A DNA stretch of 64,000 bases, taken from assembly GCF_001758225.1 (NCBI RefSeq), contig NZ_MAST01000051.1, positions 124,001-188,000 of the forward strand, given 5' to 3'. Below are positions 45,547 to 55,886 of this stretch, piece by piece (position 1 is the stretch's first letter; every line of letters starts with the position of its first letter). The DNA is from Humibacillus sp. DSM 29435 (GTDB lineage: Bacteria; Actinomycetota; Actinomycetes; Actinomycetales; Dermatophilaceae). A program made the position numbers and the translations under genes. The notes below the pieces were generated by a model. That model was not told the DNA's origin. It did no database searches and saw only the letters and a program-made list of their open reading frames with translations.

Positions 45547-47046
45547 TCAGAACCCGGCGGACGTCTGTCTGCGACGCCCTCGACGAGAGGTCAGCCGGCG
45601 CGCCAGCAGCACGAGCCCCACGAGCACCCCCAGCCAGGCCGTGCCCATCACGATCGCCACGACGGTGCCCGAGGCCCCGACCGATGCTGTCTCTCCGGGA
45701 GGTTTCGCGGCATCCACCGCCACGGCCAGCGGCGCCGGCTCGCTGGTGCCACTGCTCGGCACGACGGGCGGGGTGCTGGTCAACGGGGCGGGCACCGGCG
45801 ATGGGCTGGTCGCGGGGCTCGGGGGCACGGCGGTGCCCGGTTTCACCAGCCGGCCCACGGGCCTGACCGTGCCCACGTGGGCGAAGCCCCAGTCGAGCAG
45901 GGCCGCCGTCGGCTGCCAGGCTCCGGTGACGCTGCCCATCTGCGTCACGATCAGGCGTCGACCTCCGCGGGTCGCGGCACCGATGAAGGTGTGCTGGGCC
46001 CGGTCGGTGCGACCGGGCTTGACCCCGATCGCCCCCGGGTAGTGCGTCAGCAGCGGGTTGATGTTGTAGATCTGAAACGCCGGCCAGACCTTGTGGGCCG
46101 GGTCGGTGCCGCCGGGAAACATCGCGGTGCGTTTCACCACGGTCTGGCGGAACGTCGGCAGCTTCATCGCGGCCCGCCCGATCAACGCCAGGTCGTAGGC
46201 ACTCGAGCGCTGGTTGCCCTCGTCGAGCCCGCTCGGGTCGACGGTGACGGTGTCGAAGGCGCCGATCGCCTTCGCCTTCGCGTTCATGAGGGCTACCGTG
46301 CGGTCGTAGCCGCCCGCAGCATCGGCCAGGGCGTAGACCGCGTCGTTCGCCGAGAACATCAGCATCGCGTCGACGAGGTCGCCCACCGGGTAGGGGTTGC
46401 CGGCGATGATGCCGACCCGGGTTCCGGCCGCGGCCTGGGCGTCGGCCGTGGCCGTCACCTTTCGTCGTGGGTCGAGCCGGGGCAGCAGGGTCAGCGCGGT
46501 GAGGGTCTTGAGCGTGCTCGCCGGCCGCAACCACGCGTGCGGCGATTTCGCTGCGAGGATCTCACCGCTGTCGAGGTCGGCGATGACGTAGGAGACGTCG
46601 TAGACCTCAGGAGGGGGCGTGGCCCCGCGACCCAGGTCGACGATGACACCGGATGCCGCCAGCGCCGGCCCGCCGACCACCGTGGCCGTGTCGACGGGCG
46701 GAGCGATGAACGGGGTGGGGGGGACGGTGCGACACACGATCCGCCGGGGAGGGGTGGTCGAACGGGGCCGGGCGGTGGCGCCGACACGTGCGTTGCCGGT
46801 TGCTAGGACACCGGTCGTCGGGCCGGGTGGGAAGACTCGCGGCGTCAGTGTCACCCCGGCGGGCACGGTGGTCGGACGCTGCCAGGGCTGGCACGACGGG
46901 GTCGGCAGCGGCGTGGGGACCGGCGTGGTAGCGGCATCCGCCACAGGCACCAACAGGGCCAGTGAGAGGGTGAACGCGAGGGCAGCACCGACCAGCCCGG
47001 TGACGATGCCGGTCAGCGGGGGCCGGTGGGTGGGGCGGTCGACCAT
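45547..47046 (-). CDS. D-alanyl-D-alanine carboxypeptidase (peptidase S11, PBP5-like)
   Basis: A 499-residue exported penicillin-binding protein trimming cell-wall pentapeptides. A signal peptide (about residues 12-39, ending VADA) is followed by a Pro/Thr-rich linker to about 140 and the catalytic domain. The domain has SxxK (Ser177-Thr-Leu-Lys180 in RPASTLKTL) and SxN in MFSANDAVYAL. A third motif reads GVKPGRTDRAQ, where KPG replaces the usual KTG. A Pro-rich spacer and a C-terminal membrane helix (about 460-485) with a basic tail follow. ATG 47046 is preferred because a -10 element lies between it and the alternative ATG at 47079. Confidence 0.9.
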   Translation of the reverse strand: MVDRPTHRPPLTGIVTGLVGAALAFTLSLALLVPVADAATTPVPTPLPTPSCQPWQRPTTVPAGVTLTPRVFPPGPTTGVLATGNARVGATARPRSTTPPRRIVCRTVPPTPFIAPPVDTATVVGGPALAASGVIVDLGRGATPPPEVYDVSYVIADLDSGEILAAKSPHAWLRPASTLKTLTALTLLPRLDPRRKVTATADAQAAAGTRVGIIAGNPYPVGDLVDAMLMFSANDAVYALADAAGGYDRTVALMNAKAKAIGAFDTVTVDPSGLDEGNQRSSAYDLALIGRAAMKLPTFRQTVVKRTAMFPGGTDPAHKVWPAFQIYNINPLLTHYPGAIGVKPGRTDRAQHTFIGAATRGGRRLIVTQMGSVTGAWQPTAALLDWGFAHVGTVRPVGRLVKPGTAVPPSPATSPSPVPAPLTSTPPVVPSSGTSEPAPLAVAVDAAKPPGETASVGASGTVVAIVMGTAWLGVLVGLVLLARRLTSRRGRRRQTSAGF

Positions 47047-47055
47047 GATCGGGAC

Positions 47056-47061
47056 AGAATA
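47056..47061 (-). promoter_or_regulatory. -10 element of the carboxypeptidase gene
   Basis: Reading leftward, TATTCT is followed by 9 bases and ATG 47046. It lies downstream of the alternative ATG 47079, which would then not be transcribed. Confidence 0.45.
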
Positions 47062-47125
47062 AGCACAGCCTTGCGCCATCAGCGAGGTACGACGCGCTCA
47101 GCGGCCGCCTCGCGTTCGTACCATT

Positions 47126-47172
47126 GCCGGGTAGGCGGTCGGTGTTTCGCTCCGTGGAGGCTGCCGCCCGGC
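47126..47172 (-). terminator. Stem-loop after sdhB, probable terminator
   Basis: GCCGGG (47126-47131) pairs with CCCGGC (47167-47172), extended by a GGC/GCC pairing with a bulge. It begins 4 bases after the sdhB stop. A second hairpin follows at about 47086-47122 (GGTACGA-CGCG with one bulge). No T-run is seen. Confidence 0.4.
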
Positions 47173-47176
47173 TTGG

Positions 47177-47920
47177 TCAGTGCCCGTGCGTGAGGGCGTG
47201 ACGCAGGTCCTTGTTGAGCTGGTTGATCACGTCGAGCGGGATCTCCTTGGGGCAGGCGTCGGAGCATGCTCCGACGTTCGTGCACCCGCCGAAGCCCTCG
47301 TGGTCATGCGTGCTCACCATCGACACGACGCGGGCGTCTCGCTCCGGTTGACCCTGGGGGAGCTCACCGAGGTGGGTGATCTTGGCGCCCATGAAGAGCA
47401 TTGCCGACGCGTTGGGGCAGGCTGCCACGCAGGCGCCGCAGCCGATGCAGGCGGCGGCCATGAACGACCGGTCTGCGGCCGGCTTGGGCACCGGCACCGA
47501 GTGGGCCTCGGGGGCGGCGCCGGTGTTGGCGCTGATGAAGCCGCCCGCCTGGATGATGCGGTCGAAGCTGCTGCGGTCGACGACGAGGTCCTTGATGACG
47601 GGGAAAGCGTCGGCGCGCCACGGCTCGATGGTGATCTCCTCACCGTCGCTGAACGACCGCATGTGCAGCTGGCACGTGGTGGTGACCTCGGGGCCGTGGG
47701 CTCGGCCGGAGATCATCAGCCCGCAGGCGCCGCAGATGCCTTCTCGGCAGTCGGAGTCGAAGGCGATCGGCTCGTCGCCGCGAGCGTTCAGCTGCTCGTT
47801 GAGCACGTCGAGCATCTCGAGGAAGGACATGTCCTCGGAGATGTCGGTGACCGGGTAGGTGTGCATTGCGCCCTTGGCCGAGGGGCCGGTCTGGCGCCAG
47901 ATCTTGAGGGTGAGGTTCAT
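47177..47920 (-). CDS. sdhB: Succinate dehydrogenase iron-sulfur subunit
   Basis: A 247-residue SdhB of respiratory complex II, carrying electrons from FAD to quinone on the cytoplasmic face. The [2Fe-2S] site is [16 protein letters not shown] with a later Cys in TTCQLHM. The [4Fe-4S] and [3Fe-4S] sites are [15 protein letters not shown] and [17 protein letters not shown]. It is the last gene of sdhCAB, 7 bases after sdhA. It is of the type with a single di-haem cytochrome b anchor (Bacillus/Corynebacterium Sdh, mycobacterial Sdh1). Confidence 0.96.
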   Translation of the reverse strand: MNLTLKIWRQTGPSAKGAMHTYPVTDISEDMSFLEMLDVLNEQLNARGDEPIAFDSDCREGICGACGLMISGRAHGPEVTTTCQLHMRSFSDGEEITIEPWRADAFPVIKDLVVDRSSFDRIIQAGGFISANTGAAPEAHSVPVPKPAADRSFMAAACIGCGACVAACPNASAMLFMGAKITHLGELPQGQPERDARVVSMVSTHDHEGFGGCTNVGACSDACPKEIPLDVINQLNKDLRHALTHGH

Positions 47921-47927
47921 TGCGTGA

Positions 47928-50000
47928 TCACTTGTAGCTCCGCTGCTTCAGCTGGATGAATTCGTAGGTCAGGTCTTCTTTGTGCAGCACGGGCGTGCCG
48001 TTCTCGCCGCCCCATTCCCAGGCCGCCACGTAGGCGTACTCGTCGTCGTGGCGCAGTGCTTCACCCTCGTCGGTCTGCGACTCGGTGCGGAAGTGGCCAC
48101 CGCACGACTCGCGCCGGTGCAGGGCGTCGATGCACATCAGCTCGCCCAGCTCGAGGAAGTCGGCGACCCGGCCGGCCTTCTCGAGGCTCTGGTTGAGGGT
48201 GTCAGCGGCGCCGAGCACGCGCACGTTGCGCCAGAACTCCTCGCGGAGGCTGCGAATGAGGTCGATCGCCTTGAGCAGGCCCTCCTCCGAGCGTTCCATG
48301 CCGCAGTACTCCCAGACGATCTGCCCGAGCTCCTTGTGGAAGGAGTCGACCGAGCGGTCACCGTTGATCGAGAGGAACTTCTGCACGCGAGACTCGACGG
48401 AGGCGCGGGCCGCAGCGACGGCGTCGTTCTGCTCGTCGATCGCGGGGAAGGGGCCCTTGGCCAGGTAGTCGCGGATCGTGTTGGGCAGCACGAAGTACCC
48501 GTCGGCGAGGCCCTGCATGAGGGCTGATGCGCCGAGTCGGTTGGCGCCGTGATCGGAGAAGTTGGCCTCGCCGGCGACGAACAGTCCGGGAATGCTCGAC
48601 TGCAGGTCGTAGTCGACCCAGAGCCCACCCATCGTGTAGTGCACCGCCGGGTAGATGCGCATCGGCACCTCGTAGGGGTTCTCACCGGTGATGCGCTGGT
48701 ACATGTCGAAGAGGTTGCCGTACTTCTCGGCGACCGCAGCCTGCCCGAGGCGGTCGATCGCCTCGGCGAAGTCGAGGTACACGCCGCGCCGGAAGTCGCC
48801 GACCTTCGGGCCCACCCCACGACCCTCGTCGCACATGTTCTTCGCCTGCCGGGAGGCGATGTCACGCGGCACCAGGTTGCCGAAGCTGGGGTAGAGCCGC
48901 TCGAGGTAGTAGTCGCGGTCACCTTCGGCGATCTCGCGGGGGTCCTTGTCGCAGTCGTCGGCGCTCTTCGGCACCCAGATGCGTCCGTCGTTGCGCAGCG
49001 ACTCGGACATCAGCGTGAGCTTGCTCTGGTGGTCACCGGACACGGGGATGCAGGTCGGGTGGATCTGCGTGTAGCAGGGGTTCGCGAAGTGTGCGCCCTT
49101 ACGGTGCGCGCGCCACGACGCCGTCACGTTGCACCCCATGGCGTTCGTGGAGAGGTAGAAGACGTTGCCGTACCCACCGCTGGCCAGCACCACGGCATCC
49201 GCGAGGTGGGTCTCGATCTCACCGGTCACAAGGTCGCGGGCGATGATGCCGCGGGCGCGGGGGCCGGAGCCGTCGTCAGCGACGATGATCTCGAGCATCT
49301 CGTGCCGCGGGTGCATCTCGACGGTCTTGGCTGCGATCTGGCGCTCCAGGGCCTGGTAGGCCCCGATGAGCAGCTGCTGGCCGGTCTGACCCCGAGCGTA
49401 GAAGGTGCGCGAGACCTGCACGCCGCCGAAGCTGCGGTTGTCGAGCAGACCGCCGTACTCGCGTGCGAACGGCACACCCTGGGCGACGCACTGGTCGATG
49501 ATGTTCGTGCTGACCTCGGCGAGGCGGTAGACGTTGGTCTCGCGTGAGCGGTAGTCGCCCCCCTTCACGGTGTCGTAGAAGAGGCGGTAGACCGAGTCGC
49601 CGTCCTCCTTGTAGTTCTTGGCCGCGTTGATGCCGCCCTGAGCGGCGATGGAGTGAGCGCGCCGTGGGGAGTCCTGGTAGCAGAAGGACTTGACGTGATA
49701 GCCGGCTTCGCCGAGGGTCGCTGCGGCCGCTCCACCCGCCAGGCCTGTGCCGACGATGATGACCGACAGCTTGCGCCGGTTGGTCGGGTTGACCAGGGCC
49801 GCGTCGAACTTTCGCTGGGTCCACTTCTCGGAGATCGGGCCGGCGGGGGCCTTGCTGTCGACGATTGCGGCCCCGTCGGTGTAGAGGCCGTGCACGACGC
49901 CGGCGTTGGGCTCGGCCTCGCGGTCGGTCACCTCGGTGCGGTCGTGAGCCACGGTGGTCGTCGAGCTCTGCACGCTGGGCTTGGAGACGGTCTGGGTCAT
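47928..50000 (-). CDS. sdhA: Succinate dehydrogenase flavoprotein subunit
   Basis: A 690-residue SdhA. A nonconserved N-terminus of about 75 residues precedes the FAD-binding [20 protein letters not shown]. The covalent-FAD His lies in [17 protein letters not shown]. Active-site segments include [19 protein letters not shown] and the Arg-containing MPRYNS-like region DGRIWVPK. Near the C-terminus are [20 protein letters not shown] and [12 protein letters not shown]. It oxidises succinate to fumarate. ATG 50000 lies 3 bases after sdhC. Confidence 0.96.
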   Translation of the reverse strand: MTQTVSKPSVQSSTTTVAHDRTEVTDREAEPNAGVVHGLYTDGAAIVDSKAPAGPISEKWTQRKFDAALVNPTNRRKLSVIIVGTGLAGGAAAATLGEAGYHVKSFCYQDSPRRAHSIAAQGGINAAKNYKEDGDSVYRLFYDTVKGGDYRSRETNVYRLAEVSTNIIDQCVAQGVPFAREYGGLLDNRSFGGVQVSRTFYARGQTGQQLLIGAYQALERQIAAKTVEMHPRHEMLEIIVADDGSGPRARGIIARDLVTGEIETHLADAVVLASGGYGNVFYLSTNAMGCNVTASWRAHRKGAHFANPCYTQIHPTCIPVSGDHQSKLTLMSESLRNDGRIWVPKSADDCDKDPREIAEGDRDYYLERLYPSFGNLVPRDIASRQAKNMCDEGRGVGPKVGDFRRGVYLDFAEAIDRLGQAAVAEKYGNLFDMYQRITGENPYEVPMRIYPAVHYTMGGLWVDYDLQSSIPGLFVAGEANFSDHGANRLGASALMQGLADGYFVLPNTIRDYLAKGPFPAIDEQNDAVAAARASVESRVQKFLSINGDRSVDSFHKELGQIVWEYCGMERSEEGLLKAIDLIRSLREEFWRNVRVLGAADTLNQSLEKAGRVADFLELGELMCIDALHRRESCGGHFRTESQTDEGEALRHDDEYAYVAAWEWGGENGTPVLHKEDLTYEFIQLKQRSYK

Positions 50001-50003
50001 TGG

Positions 50004-50717
50004 TCAGTTTCCCTTGACGATGCCGAACAGGATGGCGAGGGGCGGAAGCATGAACCCCACGGATACGACCAGGGCCACGACGGTCGCAGTGGCCTGGGCT
50101 CGGGCACGAGCGCGGGGCGACACGGCCCAGCCGAGGGTCTGCGAGGCGCTCCACACCCCGTGCCACAGGTGCATGCCGAGCGCCACCATGGCGATGAAGT
50201 AGATGAGCACGACCCACCACACCTGGAAGCTCGAGATCACCAGGCGGCCCTCGCTGCCGTTCACAGCGCCCGAACCCACGTTGAACTTCAGGATGCTGAA
50301 CTGCAGCAGGTGCCAGACGAGGAACGCGAGCAGGGCCACCCCGCCCCACCGCATCGTCTTGCTGCGCAACGTGACCCGCGCGGCCTCCTTGGCGACGTAC
50401 CGAGTGGTGCGCGCGCCCTTCGCGCGGCTCCACAGGTAGAAGGCCGACCAGGCGTGCGCGACCAGGGCGATGACCAGCAGCGCTCTGAACAGCCAGAGGA
50501 ACCCGCCGAAGGGCAGGATCGGCGTCAGCAGGGTTCGCAGGTGCAGGGCGTACTCGTCGAACGGCTCGATGCCCCCGAAGATCTTGAGGTTGCCGTACAT
50601 GTGAACGAGGACGTAGAAGACGAACAGTGCGCCCGACAGTGCCATGAGCAGCTTCATGAAGACCGTGGTGCGACGTGCCGTCACCGGTCCCGCCTTTGGG
50701 AGAGTGTTGGTGGCCAC
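50004..50717 (-). CDS. sdhC: Succinate dehydrogenase cytochrome b subunit
   Basis: A 237-residue membrane anchor with five predicted helices and histidines for two b haems (in YVLVHMYGNL, VAHAWSAFYLW, LVWHLLQFS and LGMHLWHGVWS). This is the type B arrangement with one large anchor and no SdhD. GTG 50717 is chosen; TAGGCT lies 6 bases upstream and no Shine-Dalgarno is present. It heads sdhCAB and is divergent from an SDR gene. Confidence 0.92.
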   Translation of the reverse strand: MATNTLPKAGPVTARRTTVFMKLLMALSGALFVFYVLVHMYGNLKIFGGIEPFDEYALHLRTLLTPILPFGGFLWLFRALLVIALVAHAWSAFYLWSRAKGARTTRYVAKEAARVTLRSKTMRWGGVALLAFLVWHLLQFSILKFNVGSGAVNGSEGRLVISSFQVWWVVLIYFIAMVALGMHLWHGVWSASQTLGWAVSPRARARAQATATVVALVVSVGFMLPPLAILFGIVKGN

Positions 50718-50723
50718 GTTGTC

Positions 50724-50729
50724 AGCCTA
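50724..50729 (-). promoter_or_regulatory. Leaderless-type -10 element of sdhCAB
   Basis: Reading leftward, TAGGCT is followed by 6 bases and the sdhC GTG. Confidence 0.6.
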
Positions 50730-50873
50730 TCGGGGCGGGCCGCCGCACCCGGGGCCTACTCGCCGGTATGTGCTCCACTGTGACTTTTTGCACCATCCCT
50801 TCGTCCCCTCGGTGACCCTGTCTCTGGGGTCCGCTCGAACGGCGGGCGGGTCAGTGACTGTGGTCCGTCAACC

Positions 50874-50879
50874 TAGGGT
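50874..50879 (+). promoter_or_regulatory. Leaderless-type -10 element of the SDR gene
   Basis: TAGGGT lies 7 bases before ATG 50887. With the sdhC promoter it shares a 169-base divergent region. Confidence 0.5.
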
Positions 50880-50886
50880 GGTGGCC

Positions 50887-51885
50887 ATGAACACCCCGAA
50901 GGCTGACCTCCCGGCGGCCAGGGCGCTCGACTGGTTCATGGACAAGTCGCTCGTGCTCGGCTACACGAAGATCGGGCCCATGGTGCGTCGCCACTGGTGG
51001 CCACCCGATCCGGCTCCTGACGCACTGGTCGGCGAGCATGTGCTGGTCACCGGAGGCAGTGGTGGTCTCGGTCTCGCGGCCGCCCGGGGGATGGCGCGGC
51101 TCGGCGCCACGGTGCACCTGACCGGGCGCGATGAGAAGCGGCTGAGCCAGGCCCAGGAGCGGTTGGAGCGCGACGTGCCCGGCGCCCTTGTCGAGCCGGT
51201 CGTGGCCGACATCAGCAATCTGGCAGAGACCCGCGAGTTCGCCCGCGCCTTCGCGGCGCGCATACCTCGGCTGCGAGCCCTGGTTCACAACGCGGGCGTG
51301 ATGCCTCCCGAGCGAGTCACCACTGACGAGGGCCATGAGCTCGCATTGGCCACACACGTGCTCGGCCCGCAGGTTCTCACCTACGAGCTGGCCGACATCC
51401 TCGCCGGGGGGCGGGTGGTCGTCGTCACCTCGGGTGGCGCCTACGGGCAGCGACTCGACGCCGACGACCCGGAGTACACGCGGGCCGAGCGCTCGGGAAC
51501 CTACTCGGGGGTGACCGCCTACGCGCGGACCAAGCGCATGCAGCTCGTGCTCACGGGGCAGTGGGCGGCCGACCTCGCCGGGCGGGGCGTGGTCGCGCAC
51601 GCAATGCACCCCGGCTGGGCCGACACCCCAGGCGTCACCGACGGGCTCCCTCGGTTCGCCAAGGTGATGGCTCCGCTCCTTCGCGACGACGAGGGCGGCG
51701 CCGACACGGCGGTGTGGCTGGCGGCCACCGACGAGCCGATCGGCAACGGCGGGTTCTGGAACGACCGGCGCCGGCGCGCGACCCACTACGCCCCGATCGG
51801 GGTGGAGTCTGCTGCTGAGGTGCATCGTTTCTGGGCCTTCGTGTGCGGAGCCACCGGCACCGCCGACACGGTAGCCACGTCCTAG
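50887..51885 (+). CDS. Short-chain dehydrogenase/reductase
   Basis: A 332-residue SDR. An N-terminal extension of about 45 residues (FMDKSLVLGYTKIGPMVRRH) precedes the cofactor motif HVLVTGGSGGLGLAAARGMA. ALVHNAGVMP, VVVVTSGGAYG and the catalytic YARTK follow. AMHPGWADTPGV and the pattern overall resemble eukaryotic DHRS12-type oxidoreductases. The substrate is unknown. GTG 50881 is an in-frame alternative start. The stop codon overlaps the -10 element of the next gene. Confidence 0.85.
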   Translation: MNTPKADLPAARALDWFMDKSLVLGYTKIGPMVRRHWWPPDPAPDALVGEHVLVTGGSGGLGLAAARGMARLGATVHLTGRDEKRLSQAQERLERDVPGALVEPVVADISNLAETREFARAFAARIPRLRALVHNAGVMPPERVTTDEGHELALATHVLGPQVLTYELADILAGGRVVVVTSGGAYGQRLDADDPEYTRAERSGTYSGVTAYARTKRMQLVLTGQWAADLAGRGVVAHAMHPGWADTPGVTDGLPRFAKVMAPLLRDDEGGADTAVWLAATDEPIGNGGFWNDRRRRATHYAPIGVESAAEVHRFWAFVCGATGTADTVATS

Positions 51886-51888
51886 GCT
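51883..51888 (+). promoter_or_regulatory. Leaderless-type -10 element of ugd, overlapping the SDR stop
   Basis: TAGGCT includes the TAG stop codon of the SDR gene and is followed by 6 bases and GTG 51895. Confidence 0.5.
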
Positions 51889-51894
51889 GTCGGC

Positions 51895-53058
51895 GTGAAG
51901 ATCACCGTGGTCGGTCTGGGATACGTCGGCCTGTCGAATGCCGTCGTGCTGGCGAAGCACAACGATGTCGTCGCGCTCGACATCGACGCCCACCGTGTCG
52001 AGCTGGTCAACCAGGGCCGTTCCCCGATCGTCGACCGCGAGCTCGAGGAGCATCTGGCCACGGGGTCCCTCTCGCTCAGGGCGACCACCGAGCTCGAAGA
52101 CGCCTACGGCGGCGCCGATTTCGTGGTCGTCGCCACGCCCACGAACTACGACGAACGCACCAACTACTTCGACACCTCCTCCGTCGAGAGTGTCGTTGCG
52201 GATGCCGTGCGCCTGGCGCCCGGCTCGACGATCGTGATCAAGTCGACCGTCCCGGTGGGGTTCACAGCCGGTCTGGTGTCGCGGATGTCCGGTGCGCGGA
52301 TCGTGTTCTCGCCCGAGTTCCTGCGCGAGGGCCAGGCCCTGCACGACAATCTCCATCCGAGCCGCATCGTGATGGGCTCGGACGCCCCGGAGGCCAAGGT
52401 GTTCGCCGACCTGCTCCTGCAGGGAGCCGACGAGCCGGCGCCCATCCTGTTCACCAGCCCGACCGAGGCCGAGGCGATCAAGCTGTTCGCCAACACCTAC
52501 CTGGCCATGCGGGTCGCGTACTTCAACGAGCTCGACACCTACGCCGCCACCCACGGCCTCGCCAGCCGCGCGATCATCGAAGGGGTGGGCCTCGACCCGC
52601 GCATCGGCAACCACTACAACAACCCGTCGTTCGGGTACGGCGGGTACTGCCTGCCCAAGGACACCAAGCAGCTGCTGGCCAACTACGACCAGGTGCCGCA
52701 GACCCTGATCCGCGCGATCGTCGACTCGAACAGCACGCGCAAGGACTTCGTCGCGAGCGAGATCCTGGCCCGGCATCCCGACGTCGTCGGGTTCTACCGC
52801 CTCGTGATGAAAGAGGGATCTGACAACTTCAGGAGCTCGAGCATCCAGGGCATCATGAAGCGGATCAAGGCCAAGGGGGTCGAGGTGGTGGTGTACGAGC
52901 CGTCGCTGGCCGATGACACCTTCTTCCACTCCCGCGTGGTGCGCGACCTCGAGGAGTTCAAGGCCCTCTCGGAGGTCATCGTCGCCAACCGCTACGTCGA
53001 CGAGCTCGCCGACGTGGCCGACAAGGTGTACACCCGAGACCTCTACCGTCGCGACTGA
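51895..53058 (+). CDS. ugd: UDP-glucose 6-dehydrogenase family protein
   Basis: A 387-residue nucleotide-sugar dehydrogenase. The NAD motif is [20 protein letters not shown]. It is followed by [47 protein letters not shown] and the catalytic Cys in [15 protein letters not shown]. It oxidises UDP-glucose to UDP-glucuronate, a precursor for surface polysaccharides. It is slightly shorter than the 430-450 residues of many homologues and resembles the E. coli Ugd size class. UDP-GlcNAc/ManNAc dehydrogenase activity cannot be excluded. Nearby manC and rfb genes fit a role in envelope sugars. Confidence 0.88.
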   Translation: MKITVVGLGYVGLSNAVVLAKHNDVVALDIDAHRVELVNQGRSPIVDRELEEHLATGSLSLRATTELEDAYGGADFVVVATPTNYDERTNYFDTSSVESVVADAVRLAPGSTIVIKSTVPVGFTAGLVSRMSGARIVFSPEFLREGQALHDNLHPSRIVMGSDAPEAKVFADLLLQGADEPAPILFTSPTEAEAIKLFANTYLAMRVAYFNELDTYAATHGLASRAIIEGVGLDPRIGNHYNNPSFGYGGYCLPKDTKQLLANYDQVPQTLIRAIVDSNSTRKDFVASEILARHPDVVGFYRLVMKEGSDNFRSSSIQGIMKRIKAKGVEVVVYEPSLADDTFFHSRVVRDLEEFKALSEVIVANRYVDELADVADKVYTRDLYRRD

Positions 53059-53070
53059 CGGGCGCCGCCA

Positions 53071-53101
53071 CCAGGCGTTTGCCGTGGCAGCGTTCGCCTG
53101 G
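53071..53101. terminator. Hairpin between convergent ugd and manC
   Basis: CCAGGCG (53071-53077) and CGCCTGG (53095-53101) form a 7-bp stem with a 17-base loop in the 49-base gap between convergent genes. A bidirectional terminator is plausible. Confidence 0.4.
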
Positions 53102-53107
53102 GGTCGC

Positions 53108-54214
53108 TCAGGTCAGCTCGACCCTGCCGTCTCGGGTGAGCTGTTGGACGATCTGCTTGACCTCCTGCGCCCGCGCGGGCGTGGTGATGAGCAGGGCATC
53201 CTGGGTGTCGACAACCACGAGGTTCTCGACACCGATGAGGGCCACCAGCCGGCCACTCGTCGCGACCAGGCCGCAGGAGTCGATGGCCACCACGTCGCTG
53301 GGGGAGCCGATCACCCGCAGCCCAGGATGTCCGGCGAGCACCGCATCGTCACCGAGCAGGGTGCCCAGCGAGGCGTAGTCGCCGATGTCGTCCCAACCGA
53401 TCGAGGCGGGCACGACGGCAACCCGACCGGCGGCGGCCGCGGGCTCGGCCACCGCATGGTCGATGGCGATCTTCGTGATCGTCGGCCACACGTCACGCAT
53501 CCGGCGAGGGTCGCTCGCGATGGTGCGGAGGCTGGTCACCATCTCAGGATGTTCCTGGCCGAGCAGTTCGAGGAGAGTCGTGGCCCCCACGACGAACATG
53601 CCTGCGTTCCAGCGGTACTCACCGCTCTCGAGGTAGCGGCGAGCGGTGTCGACATCAGGTTTCTCGACAAACTCGTCAACCCTCCGTCCGGTCGGCGCGC
53701 CGGCCACACCGAGGTCGGCACCCAACCGGATGTAGCCGAAGCCGGTGGCCGGATGCGTAGGTACGATACCGATGGTCACCAGCTCACCTCGGCGAGCCAG
53801 CACGACCGACTCCTCGACCGCGCGACGAAACCCCACGGTGTCGGTGATCACGTGGTCTGCCGCGAACGAGCCGAGAACGGCCTCCGGATCCCGGCGCTCG
53901 AGGATCGCAGCGGCCAGCCCGATGGCCGGCATCGAGTCACGGGGTGAGGGCTCGGCCACGACTGCGTCACGGCCGAGCATCGGCAGCTGCGCTCGCACGG
54001 CATCCTCGTGGGCGGCGCCCGTGACGACCAGCATCCGCTCGCCGACGAGGGGCTCGAGCCGCGACCACGTGGCCCGCAGAAGCGACTGCCCCGACCCGGT
54101 CAGGTCGTGCAGGAACTTGGGCGAGTGCCGCCGAGACATCGGCCACAGCCGGGTACCGGCGCCGCCGGCCGGGATGACGGCCCACAGTCCGTCGATGTGC
54201 TCGCTCTCGCTCAT
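53108..54214 (-). CDS. manC: Mannose-1-phosphate guanylyltransferase
   Basis: A 368-residue GDP-mannose pyrophosphorylase. Motifs are WAVIPAGGAGTRLWPMSRR, KFLHDLTGSGQSLLR, FAADHVITD, GYIRLGADL, FVEKPDVDTARRYL, WNAGMFV and SIGWDDIGDYASL. It lacks the C-terminal isomerase domain of bifunctional ManC, like the actinobacterial ManB type. GDP-mannose supplies mannosylated lipids and glycans. ATG 54214 has TACGGT 6 bases upstream. Confidence 0.93.
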   Translation of the reverse strand: MSESEHIDGLWAVIPAGGAGTRLWPMSRRHSPKFLHDLTGSGQSLLRATWSRLEPLVGERMLVVTGAAHEDAVRAQLPMLGRDAVVAEPSPRDSMPAIGLAAAILERRDPEAVLGSFAADHVITDTVGFRRAVEESVVLARRGELVTIGIVPTHPATGFGYIRLGADLGVAGAPTGRRVDEFVEKPDVDTARRYLESGEYRWNAGMFVVGATTLLELLGQEHPEMVTSLRTIASDPRRMRDVWPTITKIAIDHAVAEPAAAAGRVAVVPASIGWDDIGDYASLGTLLGDDAVLAGHPGLRVIGSPSDVVAIDSCGLVATSGRLVALIGVENLVVVDTQDALLITTPARAQEVKQIVQQLTRDGRVELT

Positions 54215-54220
54215 GACAGA

Positions 54221-54226
54221 ACCGTA
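54221..54226 (-). promoter_or_regulatory. Leaderless-type -10 element of manC
   Basis: Reading leftward, TACGGT is followed by 6 bases and the manC ATG. It lies in the 70-base gap after the ABC permease gene. Confidence 0.55.
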
Positions 54227-54284
54227 CCGACTCGGGCGGCCGCGAAAGCCGGTCGATCGTCGGTCGCCCGCACCGGGGGGGCAG

Positions 54285-55886
54285 TCACCCGAAGGGAAGA
54301 TCCCGTCGGCGCAGACCCTCGAGGCCGACGGCCGCGCACAGTGCGGCCACCCCGAGCAGCACGAGCGAGGCGCCGACCGCCGTCTCGCCGCCGGGAAGCG
54401 ACGGGAGGTGTGCGAACGGTGAGAGCCCGCTCACGACAGAAGGTAGCCCGAGGAGGTCGCCGAACTCGCCGAGGGTGAAGAAGGCGATGAGGACCGCCCA
54501 GGACACCCCGGTGAACCGCGGCGCCACGCCGATCAGCACGGCAGCCACCGCTATGCACACCCATACGGCCGGCAGGGTCGACAGGGCGGCCCCGCTGAGT
54601 CGGCCGATCGAGCCGGCCACGTCACCGGTTCGGCCCGAGTCCAGGGCGCCGGCGACGACGCCGAGGCAGGCCATCAGTACGGCCGTGCCGGCCATCGCCA
54701 CCACGAGGTGCTCCAGGGCCCAGCGTCGGCGCGGCACTGCCGTCGCCAGCACCGCCTCGGCCCGGCCCGCCGTCTCTTCCGTGCGCAACCGCGTCACGAG
54801 GGAAATGCCGAGGGCAGCCGCCGCGACGGCCGCGACGTGGATCTCGGTGGCGAAGAAGGTGTCGACGATGCTGCCGTCACTGCCACCCATCTTCCTGAGC
54901 AGGTCGGCCGTCTCGGGGGAGTCGAGGAACGACTGCACATTGCCGGCGAGAGAGCCCACCACTGCGCCCAGCACGACGAAGGCGACGAACCAGCCGGCGA
55001 GGGTTCCGCGCGCGAGTCGCAGCGTCAGTGCGAGGCTGCTGTGTAGTCGGCCGCGCGCGGGGCCGACCCGGCTCGGCAGAATGCCGGCACCGAGGTCGCG
55101 GCGGCTCTGCAGCACGAAGGCTCCGACGAGCAGCGCCGCGTAGGCGACCAGGCCCACCGCGAGCAGCCAGAAGCGGTTCGCACCGTAGGGCGCCACCTTC
55201 TCGCCCCATCCGAGGGGTGAGAGCCAGGTGAGCAGGTGGAGGGGGCTGTCGTCAGCCGCCACGTCACCGAGCGCCCTGAGCAGGTAGGCAAGGGCCAGGG
55301 CGCCCAAGGCGAATCCAGCTGTGCCACGGGCTGTCTCGGTCAGCTGTGCAGCGACGGCAGTAACACCGACCCAGGTCAGGCCCATGACGATCCACGAGAC
55401 GCCGAGGGCGACCGAGCCGGTGCGGTCGAGGCCCGCCGCGATCGCACCCACCATGGTCAACAGCGCGGTTCCGAGCACCGCTGCAGTGCCGAGCAGCACG
55501 GCGGCGGCAAGGGGAGCCCGCCGACCGATGGCCCCGGCCCCCAGCAGCTCTAGCCTCCCCTCCTCCTCCTCGGTGCGGGTGTGTCGCCTCACCACGACGT
55601 AGGCCAGCAGGCACAGGAACACCGCACCGGTCAGGATGGTCTTGAAGGTCGCGAACGAGTCGAGCGACTCACTGGTGATGGGCCCGTAGAGCGCCGTCAG
55701 GGCAGGGTTGGCCAAGACCGCCCTGAGGGGCGCGAGCGCGGCTGACTCGTCGGGGTAGAGCGCCACCGTCGCCTGGGCCGAGCCCGCGACGACGACGACG
55801 AGCGCCAGGGCGCTGGTCGGGATGAGCACCCGGTCACGGCGGGCGGCCAGGCGCAGCAGCGAAGCGGTGCCAGACAGTCCGGTCAT
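54285..55886 (-). CDS. ABC transporter permease (antibiotic-exporter type)
   Basis: A 533-residue permease with about twelve hydrophobic segments. It is organised as two similar halves (about residues 1-260 and 285-525), typical of the actinobacterial exporters related to tetronasin/polyketide resistance permeases. The cytoplasmic loop [20 protein letters not shown] recurs in the second half as [20 protein letters not shown], confirming an internal duplication. It overlaps the ATPase gene by 4 bases. The substrate is unknown; a drug or lipid is likely by family. Confidence 0.85.
   Translation of the reverse strand: MTGLSGTASLLRLAARRDRVLIPTSALALVVVVAGSAQATVALYPDESAALAPLRAVLANPALTALYGPITSESLDSFATFKTILTGAVFLCLLAYVVVRRHTRTEEEEGRLELLGAGAIGRRAPLAAAVLLGTAAVLGTALLTMVGAIAAGLDRTGSVALGVSWIVMGLTWVGVTAVAAQLTETARGTAGFALGALALAYLLRALGDVAADDSPLHLLTWLSPLGWGEKVAPYGANRFWLLAVGLVAYAALLVGAFVLQSRRDLGAGILPSRVGPARGRLHSSLALTLRLARGTLAGWFVAFVVLGAVVGSLAGNVQSFLDSPETADLLRKMGGSDGSIVDTFFATEIHVAAVAAAALGISLVTRLRTEETAGRAEAVLATAVPRRRWALEHLVVAMAGTAVLMACLGVVAGALDSGRTGDVAGSIGRLSGAALSTLPAVWVCIAVAAVLIGVAPRFTGVSWAVLIAFFTLGEFGDLLGLPSVVSGLSPFAHLPSLPGGETAVGASLVLLGVAALCAAVGLEGLRRRDLPFG

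Noticed and set aside
48085-48110. Copy of the AAGTGGCCAC repeat motif in sdhA
   Set aside because: Only about ten bases match, and they are explained by conserved SdhA codons.
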